A stretch of DNA of 64,000 nucleotides. Source: Arthrobacter sp. AFG7.2 (GTDB lineage Bacteria > Actinomycetota > Actinomycetes > Actinomycetales > Micrococcaceae). The stretch covers positions 1 through 64,000 of the forward strand of contig NZ_PJMB01000005.1 of assembly GCF_002892835.1 (NCBI RefSeq), given 5' to 3'. The position numbers were made by a program, and so were the translations under genes. Shown in pieces: positions 8,586 to 16,577 of the stretch (positions are counted from its first letter, which is position 1; every line of letters begins with the position of its first letter). A model generated the notes under the pieces. The model ran no database searches and was not told the origin of the DNA. It saw only the letters and a list, made by a program, of their open reading frames with translations.

Positions 8586-10417
8586 CGTGCACCCTCTGTC
8601 TCGGTGGTCATGCCTGAATCGATGGGGCGGTGGTTTGCTGTTTTCGAGGTTGAATCGAGCGCAGAGTCCAGGAGGAGCCGCGTGTACTCTTCCCGGGGGT
8701 TCATGAACAGGTCAGTCACCGCAGCTACCTCCACAATTTCGCCGTCGCGCATCACGGCCACTTGGTCGCAAAGATCCGCTACCACTCCGAAGTTGTGGGT
8801 GACCAGGACGACGCCCATTCCCCGTTCGGCCTGAAGGCTGCGAATGAGGTCCAGCACGTCGGCCTGCACAGTGACGTCCAGCGCCGTGGTGGGTTCGTCA
8901 GCGATAAGAAGCTCCGGATTGCAGGAAACGGCTCCGGCAATGAGCACGCGCTGCGCCATTCCGCCTGAGACTTGATGCGGGTAGGACCTGAAGACCCTTT
9001 CAGGATCAGGAATGCCTACGCGGGCGAGGAGTTTGAGGGCTTCATCTTTAGCAGCCTTCGCCGAGATTCCCAGATGGTGTTGCATTGGCTCGGTAAGTTG
9101 GGACCCTATGCGGAAGGCAGGATCGAGGTTGCTCATGGGCTCCTGGGGGATGTAACCGATCCGGGCCCCGCGCAGGCGATTGCGCTCTTTCGGAGTCATT
9201 CCGAGCAGATCCACTCCGGCGAAACTCAGAGTTCCCGCGGTCATGTCGGCTTGCCCGGGCAAGAGGCCCAGGATCGAGAAGGCAGTCTGCGATTTGCCGG
9301 AACCGGATTCTCCCACCAGGCCAAGGATCTGGCCGCGCTCCACCCTGAGGGAAACACCTTTGACAACGTCGGACTTTTCCCCGTTGGGGCGGGGGTAGGA
9401 AACCCTGAGGTCGTTGATGACCAGGAGCGTGTCCCCCGGATCCACAGGTGCCTTTTCCATCGGCCGTGCGGGTTCAGGAGTTGAGCCGGGGTGTTTGGCA
9501 GCTTTTACCGTCTTGACGCGGCCGGCTGAGGACCCGTAATTCGCCAAGGCGTCGCGGAAGCCATTACCCACCAGGGTGCAGGCCATGACCGTCAGCACCA
9601 GTGCAACACTTGGCCAGAGAAGCAGCCACGGAGCGTTGAAGATGTTTTGCGATGCGTCGTTGAGCATAAGTCCCCAACTGGCCTTGTCAGATGAGCCAAG
9701 GCCAAGGAAGGCAATACCTGCTTCGATTCCAATGCCGGCGCCTGCCAACAGTGCCGCTTGGATGATGGTGGGCGTGATGACTACCGGAAGGATATGGCGA
9801 ACCATGATGCGGATATCGCTCAAGCCGGAGACACGGGCTGCGTCCACGTACAGCTCTTCCCGCACGGCCCGGACCGAGCCGCGGATGAGAAGAAACACCG
9901 ATGGAGCGATCAGTATGCCGAACACCACCAGCGCAAGTGAGGTACTGCGTCCTACGCGGGCCAGCACTACAAGGAGCACGACGATTGCGGGCAGCGACAG
10001 GAGAGCACCGCTGATCCACATGCTGACGCCGTCGATCCACCCCTGTCGGTAACCTGCCAAGAGCCCGGTTGGTACTCCAATCAGCAGGCTCACTGCGATG
10101 ACAATCGCGGCACTTGAAAGGCTGGTTTGGGCGCCGTAGACGAGGTTCGCCAGCACATCGCGGCCCACACCATCAGCGCCCAAAGGATGCTCGGAGGTGA
10201 AAGGCGGCGCCAGGACATCGGCGAGGCGGGTGGCGGTGGGATCGTAAGAAGAGATCAACGGTGCGAGCATCGCGACTACCGCCAGCAAGGCGAGGAACAC
10301 CAGCGAAATCACTGCTGCGGGTTCACGAAGGAACTTCCTGATCAGTTTGTCGCCTTGGGGTGCGGAGCTAACCACTTCCAGCGACTTGCGGGTGCCGGTG
10401 ACAAGGTTGTCGGTCAT
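8582..10417 (-). CDS. ABC transporter permease-ATPase fusion (DppC-DppD)
   Basis: A 611-residue fusion. Residues about 35-295 form a DppC/OppC permease with five or six helices and an EAA-loop segment near 188-211. A polar linker runs from about 297 to 328, followed by a DppD/OppD ATPase with Walker A GESGSGKSQ (369-377), a QVSGGMAQR signature and Walker B LLIADEP. Both halves look complete, and such fusions are known in actinobacteria. ATGA overlaps on both sides couple it to the other permease and to the second ATPase. The fusion fixes one permease per ATPase, so the complex is probably asymmetric with the partner permease and the separate ATPase. Confidence 0.92.
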   Translation of the reverse strand: MTDNLVTGTRKSLEVVSSAPQGDKLIRKFLREPAAVISLVFLALLAVVAMLAPLISSYDPTATRLADVLAPPFTSEHPLGADGVGRDVLANLVYGAQTSLSSAAIVIAVSLLIGVPTGLLAGYRQGWIDGVSMWISGALLSLPAIVVLLVVLARVGRSTSLALVVFGILIAPSVFLLIRGSVRAVREELYVDAARVSGLSDIRIMVRHILPVVITPTIIQAALLAGAGIGIEAGIAFLGLGSSDKASWGLMLNDASQNIFNAPWLLLWPSVALVLTVMACTLVGNGFRDALANYGSSAGRVKTVKAAKHPGSTPEPARPMEKAPVDPGDTLLVINDLRVSYPRPNGEKSDVVKGVSLRVERGQILGLVGESGSGKSQTAFSILGLLPGQADMTAGTLSFAGVDLLGMTPKERNRLRGARIGYIPQEPMSNLDPAFRIGSQLTEPMQHHLGISAKAAKDEALKLLARVGIPDPERVFRSYPHQVSGGMAQRVLIAGAVSCNPELLIADEPTTALDVTVQADVLDLIRSLQAERGMGVVLVTHNFGVVADLCDQVAVMRDGEIVEVAAVTDLFMNPREEYTRLLLDSALDSTSKTANHRPIDSGMTTETEGAR

Positions 10418-11355
10418 GAGACACGCACTTTCGGATTGATCCAGCCTTGAGCCAGATCGACGAGGAGATTGACGACGACGACGAGCACCACTGTGACCAG
10501 GACGATCCCGAGTACAACAGGAAGGTCGCCGCGGCTGGCAGAGTTATTGGCCTGGGTGCCGATACCGGGGATATTGAAAACTTTCTCAATGATCACCGAA
10601 CTGGAGATGGCCACGATGAACATCAGAGAAACCGTGGTGAGGCTCGGACCGGCAGCGCTGCGCAAGGCATGCTTCACCACGACGCTTCGCTCGGGGAGGC
10701 CTCGGCTGCGCAGTGTCCGGACAAAGTCCTGCTGCATGACATCGATCATTGACCCCCGGACCTGCAGGGCAATGGAAGCCAAGGAACCCAACGCCAGAGC
10801 AACCACCGGGAGGGTGATGGAGGCGAGCCACTTGCCGGGAGAATTCGTGAAGGCAGTGAACCCGGTAGCCGGAAACATGCGAAGTTGGACAGCGAAAACC
10901 AGGGCCAGGACGAGGGCCACCAGGAAGCCGGGAATGGCTTGAACCAAGGTCGACGCCACCTGGAGACCGCGATCAAGTCGTCCCCGGCGCAATGCAGCAG
11001 TGACCCCAATCAATGTTCCGAAACCAGCGGCGAGGATCAGTGATCCGATCACCATGGACAGGGTGGGAGGGAGCGTTTGGAAGAGCAATTCTCCTACTGG
11101 CTGGTTGGTGAACCAGGACCGGCCCAAATCTCCATGTACGGCTGATCCGAGCCATTGGAAGTATTGGGTGATCAACGGTTCATCGAGGCCCAGTTGTTGG
11201 CGCTTGGCCTCCACCTGTTCTGCCGAAGCCACAGGCCCCAGAACCTGACGGACAGGGTCTTGCCCCGTGAGGTTCAGGAGGAAGAACGTGGCTGTGGAAA
11301 TAACGAACATGAGCACCAGTCCTGAGGCCAGGCGGCGAAGGATAAACATCAGCAC
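10414..11355 (-). CDS. ABC transporter permease (DppB/OppB type)
   Basis: A 313-residue inner-membrane permease with six predicted helices, the N-terminal MFILRRLASGLVLMFVIST and the EAA-like loop RTLRSRGLPERSVVVKHAL. I chose the GTG at 11355 because AAGGAG lies at the right distance; an ATG two codons later (11349) is the alternative. It pairs with the permease-ATPase fusion downstream and with the binding protein 73 bp upstream. Substrate inferred from context: plant glycoside or oligosaccharide rather than peptide. Confidence 0.9.
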   Translation of the reverse strand: MLMFILRRLASGLVLMFVISTATFFLLNLTGQDPVRQVLGPVASAEQVEAKRQQLGLDEPLITQYFQWLGSAVHGDLGRSWFTNQPVGELLFQTLPPTLSMVIGSLILAAGFGTLIGVTAALRRGRLDRGLQVASTLVQAIPGFLVALVLALVFAVQLRMFPATGFTAFTNSPGKWLASITLPVVALALGSLASIALQVRGSMIDVMQQDFVRTLRSRGLPERSVVVKHALRSAAGPSLTTVSLMFIVAISSSVIIEKVFNIPGIGTQANNSASRGDLPVVLGIVLVTVVLVVVVNLLVDLAQGWINPKVRVS

Positions 11356-11428
11356 GGCAGCTCCTTGGGCTTCGGGAAGATGACGAAATGGGCAGTGGGA
11401 GGCCGGCCGGCCTGGGCCGGCCTCACAC

Positions 11429-12946
11429 CTACTTGTTCGAGGGAGTAAAGCCCCAGAGCGGCGGCATAGTGGAATACCGCTGCGGCGTCACCGTAATTTC
11501 GGCGTTGCTTGCGAAGACGTTGTCAGACTGGATGTAGGGCGCAAACCAGGCTTGGTCCACCAGATAGGTGTTCAGTTGACGGAACGTTTCGTTTTGGACC
11601 TCACCGGTTTCGCCTTGTGCCTTGTTGATCAGATCGACCACAGTTGGATCGGAGACGCGGAACGGGTTCCACAGTGATTCGGGAGTGAGAGCGATCTGCG
11701 CGAAATCCCAAGGGCGCGGGCTATTGAGTCCGAAAATAGCTGCGGGGTACTTTCCTGCCAGCAGATCCGAGATGAAGGACTGGCCATTTACAGGCTGGTA
11801 CTGGGGGGTGACACCGATTGCTGTGAGCGCTTCCGTGACAGCCGCCTGCTGGTCGGGGTAAATAGGTGATACATCCGGCATTGGCAATGTGAAGCCGTTG
11901 GCATAGCCTGCGTCGGCGAGAAGCTTCTTCGCGGTCTCCACATCGAAGGGGTACTTCTTGTCCAGCTCAGGGATGTAGGCATCACTGGTGGAGCTGAAGA
12001 CCTGGCTGGTGGCCTTTCCCTTACCGCCGTAGACCTGTGCGTGGATCGCATCCCGATCCATTGCCATGTTGATTGCCTGGCGCACCTTGGGCTCGGCAAG
12101 TGCAGGGACCAAAGAGCCCTTCCGGTCGAACAAGTAAAGGCCGGTGCTGGTGTAAGCGGGACTGGACTGGATGTTCAGGCCTGCGGACTTGAGGCTGTTT
12201 CCATCTTTGTCTGTAACTACTGCAAAGTCCGTCTCCCCTGCGCGCAGCGCGTTAAGGGTGGCGTTGTTGTCGTTGAAGACGGTGACTTCGACGGTATCGA
12301 AGGGGAAGGCTTTGGCGTTCCAGTAGTCCGGATTTCTGGTGTAGGCGTACTTGATGCCGGTCTGGGACTTTGCGGCATCAAGTATGTAGGGGCCGGAACC
12401 GACGGGAGCGCTGTCCAACTCCGGAGTGCCCAAGGCTTTCGGACTGGCAAGAATGCCGGCTGTCCCGCCCAGATTCGGCACTAACGACGGGTCGGGGGCG
12501 GAGAGCGTGACCGTGAGGTTGGTGGCATCCGTGACAGCGACCTCTTGGATGAAGCGAAGTTGCCCGCCGGCTTCGCCGGTGCCCTTACGGGCGGAATCCA
12601 GGTTGGCCTTTACGGCGTCCGCATCCAGGGGCGTTCCATCGGTGAATTTAACTCCTTCCCTGATGGTGAGGGACAGCATTGTCCGGGTGTCGTCGTAGGA
12701 CCATTTGGTCACAATGTTTTCGGCCGGTTCTCCCTCATTGGTGTTCCGGAAAAGGGAGTCGTACACGGGCTGCAGGAACATCGTGGTGGGGCCGGTACCG
12801 AAGTTGCCCGGCGAGAAGGACTCCGGCGGGGCAATGGCTGCCAAGTCCAATTCAGTGGGGGCAGTGGAACCGCCAGGGGAGGAGCCGGTGCAGGCGGTAA
12901 GCGCCATGACGGCTGTGACGGCGGCAATGCCGACTAGTTTGCGCAT
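11429..12946 (-). CDS. Family 5 extracellular solute-binding lipoprotein
   Basis: A 505-residue binding protein for the adjacent importer. The start is set at the ATG at 12946, which has a TAGGAGA site at good spacing and gives a clean lipoprotein signal peptide (MRKLVGIAAVTAVMALTAC, lipid-modified C19). A TTG five codons upstream is less likely. The mature protein has the Opp/Dpp binding-protein layout: ESFSPGNFGTGP, WSYDDTRTMLSLTIREGVKF, and the late DFAQIALTPESLWNPF region. It is anchored outside the membrane and delivers substrate to the permeases. It is the first gene of the leftward operon, behind a promoter with an operator-like palindrome. Confidence 0.92.
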   Translation of the reverse strand: MRKLVGIAAVTAVMALTACTGSSPGGSTAPTELDLAAIAPPESFSPGNFGTGPTTMFLQPVYDSLFRNTNEGEPAENIVTKWSYDDTRTMLSLTIREGVKFTDGTPLDADAVKANLDSARKGTGEAGGQLRFIQEVAVTDATNLTVTLSAPDPSLVPNLGGTAGILASPKALGTPELDSAPVGSGPYILDAAKSQTGIKYAYTRNPDYWNAKAFPFDTVEVTVFNDNNATLNALRAGETDFAVVTDKDGNSLKSAGLNIQSSPAYTSTGLYLFDRKGSLVPALAEPKVRQAINMAMDRDAIHAQVYGGKGKATSQVFSSTSDAYIPELDKKYPFDVETAKKLLADAGYANGFTLPMPDVSPIYPDQQAAVTEALTAIGVTPQYQPVNGQSFISDLLAGKYPAAIFGLNSPRPWDFAQIALTPESLWNPFRVSDPTVVDLINKAQGETGEVQNETFRQLNTYLVDQAWFAPYIQSDNVFASNAEITVTPQRYSTMPPLWGFTPSNK

Positions 12947-13079
12947 GTTTCTCCTAGACAAGGCGTCGAAAGCTCAGCTTCGAGTGATCCGACTGTTCTC
13001 CGGCGACAACGCTACGGAGATCGATAGGTATTGCTGTGAATGGTGGCTGAAAGGCCGTGGAAGGGCGCCTTGCTTCACG

Positions 13080-13098
13080 GGGAATCCCGCGGATTCCC
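13080..13098. other. Strong inverted repeat in the operon leader
   Basis: GGGAATCC and GGATTCCC form perfect 8-bp arms around a 3-base loop. It lies inside the presumed leader RNA of the leftward operon, with no T-tract on either strand. It may stabilise or process the RNA, or end ROK read-through; the sequence alone does not decide. Confidence 0.45.
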
Positions 13099-13208
13099 TG
13101 TCTGCGTTACCGGCGCAGGGCGAACGGATGCAGAGGGTGTGCTCCATGTAGTCCCCCTCGCCGTCGAGGTTAATGTTGCTGGCAGAGCGCTTTGTGGCGC
13201 TTATTACA

Positions 13209-13237
13209 AAGATAATCCGGTGACCGGAATAAGTCAA
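13209..13237 (-). promoter_or_regulatory. Sigma-70-type promoter of the ABC/C-deglycosidase operon with operator in spacer
   Basis: On the minus strand TTGACT (-35, plus positions 13232-13237) and TATCTT (-10, 13209-13214) are exactly 17 bp apart. The spacer contains the perfect inverted repeat TCCGGT-G-ACCGGA (13216-13228). A repressor bound there would block RNA polymerase. The adjacent ROK gene encodes the obvious candidate. Confidence 0.65.
13216..13228. promoter_or_regulatory. Candidate ROK operator, copy 1
   Basis: TCCGGTGACCGGA is a 6-1-6 perfect palindrome with AT-rich flanks. It matches 11 of 13 bases of the site at 14670-14682 in front of the divergent glycosidase operon. Confidence 0.6.
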
Positions 13238-13261
13238 CAACTTCTTCCGTCGTTCGGAATA

Positions 13262-14521
13262 TCAGGCAGAAAGCCCCTCACTGCCTTGGTTGAGGGGTTG
13301 GTTCAGCCGCTCGAGGAGCCCGGGGAGGTTGTCTTTGGAGAAGAGCTCGCCAAGAACAAGCTGAGCGGCGCCGACGACGCCGCCTACCTGCTCGTCAATG
13401 GCCGACAACTCCACGAGCAGGTCCGGTGCACCTGTTGAGGGCAGCCGTTCCAGGACTGCTTGCTGTATGGGCTTCAGCACGATGTCTTTGGCCCGGGCAA
13501 TGCCACCGCCGACAACCAGCATGTGAGGAGCGAAGAAACTTACCAGGGTTGCCAGGCTGCTTCCAAGGAGCGCAGCTGTTCGGTTGAGTAGTTCCTTCGC
13601 GGCGGCATCTTCGTGCTCAGCGGCCAGCGTCACGTCATAGGCGCGGACCCGTCCGGTCTCCTTAAGGACTTGCGCGAGGTACGGGCTGCGTCCCGTTTGG
13701 GCCAGCATCAAGCCGTCCCGCTCGATCGCCCATCCACTGGTGACGGCCTCAAGGCAGCCCGTGCGTCCGCACCTGCAGGTGATCACTCCGGCCTCGGGTA
13801 CGGCCACGTGGCCAATGGAGCCAGCCAGGCCGTGGGAGCCGCGGTAGAGGCGGCCGTGGGTGATGAGGGCGGCCCCAACCCCGGCGCCGGCTCCGAAATA
13901 GAGCAGGTGCTTTGCTTTGGCGGCCCGCGGATTGCTTTCAATTTCAGCCAAAGCCAGGAGATTGACGCGGTTGTCTACCCAGACCGGAACCGGCCACCGC
14001 GCCGCAAACTCTTCCCGCACCGGGTAATCATCCCAGCCGGGCAGGACCGGTACGCCGACGGGAGTGCCGGTGTCGAAATTGACTGGACCGGAGAGGCCTA
14101 CGCCGATCCCGAGCAAGTTGTTGCTGCTTTGCTCCCGGACAACTTCCTCGATGATGGCGTTGACCTGGTCGAGGATCCGCGCGGGCCCTTCGCCGACGTC
14201 GCATAGTTCCCGATGGCGGGTGCCGAGCAAGGCGCCGGCAAGATCGGAAGCGCTGACTACCATCTCATTAGAGGCGATGTCCACGCCAACGACGTAGCCG
14301 GCCTGGGCGTTGAGTGACAACAGCTTGGCAGTCCGTCCTCCAGTAGAGGGCGCGCGGCCGGGGGAATGAATGAGCCCGATCTGTTCGAGTTCCGCAACTC
14401 TCTCGGCAACAACGCTGCGCCCCAGGCCCACCTGATCGGTCAGGGTTGCCTGCGTGATGCCGCCCTGCCAACGGATTGTCTTCAGCACCGACGCCAATCC
14501 GGTGTAACGCTCTATGGCCAT
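13262..14521 (-). CDS. ROK family transcriptional regulator
   Basis: A 419-residue NagC/XylR-type regulator. An N-terminal winged helix-turn-helix (about 12-52, GGITQATLTDQVGLGRSVVAE) is followed by a ROK sugar-kinase-like domain starting near GVDIAS (79). H238 and the zinc motif CRCGRTGCLE (249-258) are intact. Family members are usually repressors released by a sugar ligand. The ATG at 14521 has a GGAGGG site. The gene sits between the importer operon and the divergent glycosidase operon, and related palindromes lie in both promoter regions, so it is very likely the local regulator. The inducer is unknown. Confidence 0.88.
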   Translation of the reverse strand: MAIERYTGLASVLKTIRWQGGITQATLTDQVGLGRSVVAERVAELEQIGLIHSPGRAPSTGGRTAKLLSLNAQAGYVVGVDIASNEMVVSASDLAGALLGTRHRELCDVGEGPARILDQVNAIIEEVVREQSSNNLLGIGVGLSGPVNFDTGTPVGVPVLPGWDDYPVREEFAARWPVPVWVDNRVNLLALAEIESNPRAAKAKHLLYFGAGAGVGAALITHGRLYRGSHGLAGSIGHVAVPEAGVITCRCGRTGCLEAVTSGWAIERDGLMLAQTGRSPYLAQVLKETGRVRAYDVTLAAEHEDAAAKELLNRTAALLGSSLATLVSFFAPHMLVVGGGIARAKDIVLKPIQQAVLERLPSTGAPDLLVELSAIDEQVGGVVGAAQLVLGELFSKDNLPGLLERLNQPLNQGSEGLSA

Positions 14522-14659
14522 GATTTTCCCTCCAAGCGCCTTCAGCGCCTTGCCGCAACCAGCGTCGACAATCCGATGGCACTTCCGTCATTGCCCCACG
14601 GTGCGGGCGTTTTCCGGGCCACCATCCGCAACTTTAGCTTGCGTTGAACAGGTCCAGTC

Positions 14660-14690
14660 TATAACTTTTTCCGGTAAGCGGATAAACTAT
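14660..14690. promoter_or_regulatory. Divergent ROK/GH3 promoter region with candidate operator copy 2
   Basis: TCCGGTAAGCGGA (14670-14682) is the imperfect counterpart of the operator at 13216. For the rightward GH3 operon, TATAAC (14660-14665) is a good -10 with a weak -35. For the leftward ROK gene, the minus strand reads TTTATC, 17 bp, TATAGA, again with the palindrome in the spacer. One bound repressor could therefore control both directions. Confidence 0.5.
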
Positions 14691-14717
14691 ATGAAACCCA
14701 TCACACAAGGAGGCCGC

Positions 14718-16577
14718 GTGCGGCGATCTGTTTCAACGACTGAAGACGGTGTCCAGTACCGCGACTTGAACGGAAACGGAGTCCTCGATCCCTACGAAGA
14801 TCCACGGCTGGACCCTTCAACCCGCGCCAAGGATCTTCTGATGCGTTTGTCGGTGGAAGAGAAAGCCGGGCTGCTGTTCAACACGGTGATGGTTGTGGGT
14901 GAAGTGGCGGATCACGATACGGCCAGTCCCTTCGGACCGGAGTCTCCGCGTGACTTTGTGGTTGGCAGGGCCATCAACCATTTCAACATTGGCCGCTTCC
15001 CGTCGGCCCGGCACATGGCCCGCTGGCAGAACGCCATGCAGGAACTTGCAGAGCTCACGCCACACGGGATCCCCATCACCTTCGCCACCGATCCCCGCCA
15101 CGGCTTCGCACAAAACGACGGAATGGCTTTCGCCACCGGCTCGTTTTCACAGTGGCCCGAACCCATGGGCTTGGCCGCCCTCGGCGATCCTGCCGTCATG
15201 AGCGACTTCGCGGAGACCGCCAGAAGCGAGTATGTCGCCGTAGGGCTTCGTGCAGCTCTTCACCCACAGATTGACCTGGCATCCGAGCCGCGCTGGGCTC
15301 GCCAACTGCAGAGCTTTAGTTCAAACTCGGCGGTGACCTCAGAGTACGGTGCGTTGCTCATCGCAGGTCTCCAGGGCGGGAAGCTGTCATCCACGAGCGT
15401 GGCTTGCACGGCCAAGCACTTCCCGGGCGGAGGCGCCCAAGAAGACGGGGAGGATCCCCACTTCCCGCAGGGTAAAGCCCAGATTTACCCCGGCGGCAAC
15501 TTTAATGAACACCTGGCGCCGTTCAGCGCAGCGATTGACGCCGGCATAAGCGCGATCATGCCCTATTACTCACTGGCGAAAGAGCTTGTTATCAATGGCA
15601 TCGAAGTGGAGGAGGTGGGCTTTTCGTACAACAAGTACTTGATCACGTCACTTCTTCGCGAACAGCTCGGCTTCGATGGTGTTGTCCTTACGGACTGGCA
15701 GCTTGTCACTGATCTCGAGGTCTTTGGCCTGCCCTTCCCCGCAAAGGCGTGGGGCGTTGAGCATCTCAGTCCACTTGACCGGGTGGAGAAGCTGTTCGAT
15801 GCCGGCGTGGACCAGCTGGGTGGCGAATCCTGCACGGAGTTGGTGCTTGAACTGCTGGCCAGCGGCAAGTTGTCACCGGAGCGGGTGGATGCATCGGTGC
15901 TGAGAATCCTTCGGGTTAAATTCGAGCTCGGGCTCTTCGACAATCCGTACGTTGACGCGGATAAGGTCAACGAGGTGGTCGGATCTGAGCCGTTCCGCGC
16001 AGCCGGACACCGCGCCCAGGCAGAATCCATCACCATCCTCAAGAACGAAGGGTTGCTGCCCCTTGCCCCCGGTACCCGCATATATGTCGAAGGTGTGGAT
16101 CCAGCCGTGGTCATTCATCAGGCGATCCTCGTCCCGGAGATAGCAGATGCTGATGTAGCCCTTGTACGCCTGGCAGCACCATTCGAACCACGCAACGAGT
16201 ATTTCCTCGATGCCATGACGCATCAGGGGAGCCTCGACTTCCCGGACGAGGAGATCGCACGGGTGCGAGCACTTGCAGCAGAACTTCCCGTGATCTTGGA
16301 CGTCTACCTTGAGCGGGCAGCGATCCTGACCCCATTCGAAGACATCGCAACTGCCATTACGGCGAACTTCGGCGCATCTGATGCTGCCCTGCTGGATGCT
16401 TTGACTGCTGCGATCCCACCGAAGGGCCGGTTGCCGATCGAGCTGCCTCGCTCCATGGCCGCCGTCGAAGTTTCACATCCCGACGTCGCAAACGACACCG
16501 AAGATCCGCTCTATCCCTACGGCGCCGGCCTCAACCTGCCGTCAACTTCCCGGAGCGAATCCGGGATGCTCACGTGA
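14718..16577 (+). CDS. Glycoside hydrolase family 3 protein (beta-glucosidase-like)
   Basis: A 619-residue GH3 enzyme. The GTG at 14718 is preferred because AAGGAGG lies just before it; an in-frame ATG at 14691 lacks a ribosome site. It begins with the EF-hand-like DLNGNGVLDPYED that precedes many bacterial GH3 catalytic domains. The nucleophile is D326 in LTDWQLV; KHFPGGG and DPRHGFAQND are further GH3 marks. No signal peptide, so it is cytoplasmic. The family covers beta-glucosidase, beta-xylosidase and others. It leads the rightward operon and its stop overlaps the GH106 start. It may remove O-linked glucose or xylose from imported glycosides (inference). Confidence 0.88.
   Translation: MRRSVSTTEDGVQYRDLNGNGVLDPYEDPRLDPSTRAKDLLMRLSVEEKAGLLFNTVMVVGEVADHDTASPFGPESPRDFVVGRAINHFNIGRFPSARHMARWQNAMQELAELTPHGIPITFATDPRHGFAQNDGMAFATGSFSQWPEPMGLAALGDPAVMSDFAETARSEYVAVGLRAALHPQIDLASEPRWARQLQSFSSNSAVTSEYGALLIAGLQGGKLSSTSVACTAKHFPGGGAQEDGEDPHFPQGKAQIYPGGNFNEHLAPFSAAIDAGISAIMPYYSLAKELVINGIEVEEVGFSYNKYLITSLLREQLGFDGVVLTDWQLVTDLEVFGLPFPAKAWGVEHLSPLDRVEKLFDAGVDQLGGESCTELVLELLASGKLSPERVDASVLRILRVKFELGLFDNPYVDADKVNEVVGSEPFRAAGHRAQAESITILKNEGLLPLAPGTRIYVEGVDPAVVIHQAILVPEIADADVALVRLAAPFEPRNEYFLDAMTHQGSLDFPDEEIARVRALAAELPVILDVYLERAAILTPFEDIATAITANFGASDAALLDALTAAIPPKGRLPIELPRSMAAVEVSHPDVANDTEDPLYPYGAGLNLPSTSRSESGMLT

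Larger units (their letters stand above)
12947..13261 (-). promoter_or_regulatory. Regulatory region and long leader of the leftward C-glycoside/ABC operon
   Basis: This 315-bp gap lies between the ROK gene and the binding-protein gene. It holds the promoter (13209-13237) with its operator and then a leader of about 255 nt if transcription starts near 13202. The leader contains a perfect 8-bp-arm hairpin (13080-13098) and a 57-codon frame (13146 down to 12974) preceded by GAGGGGG. No long conserved gene is recognisable. Whether the short frame is translated is unknown. Confidence 0.6.

Noticed and set aside
12974..13146. 57-codon frame in the importer leader as a real gene
   Set aside because: Strong ribosome site but no recognisable protein features; kept as an observation instead of a gene call.
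14514..14717. N-terminal extension of the GH3 gene overlapping the ROK start
   Set aside because: It would run through the divergent promoter and operator and has no ribosome site; GTG 14718 has AAGGAGG.
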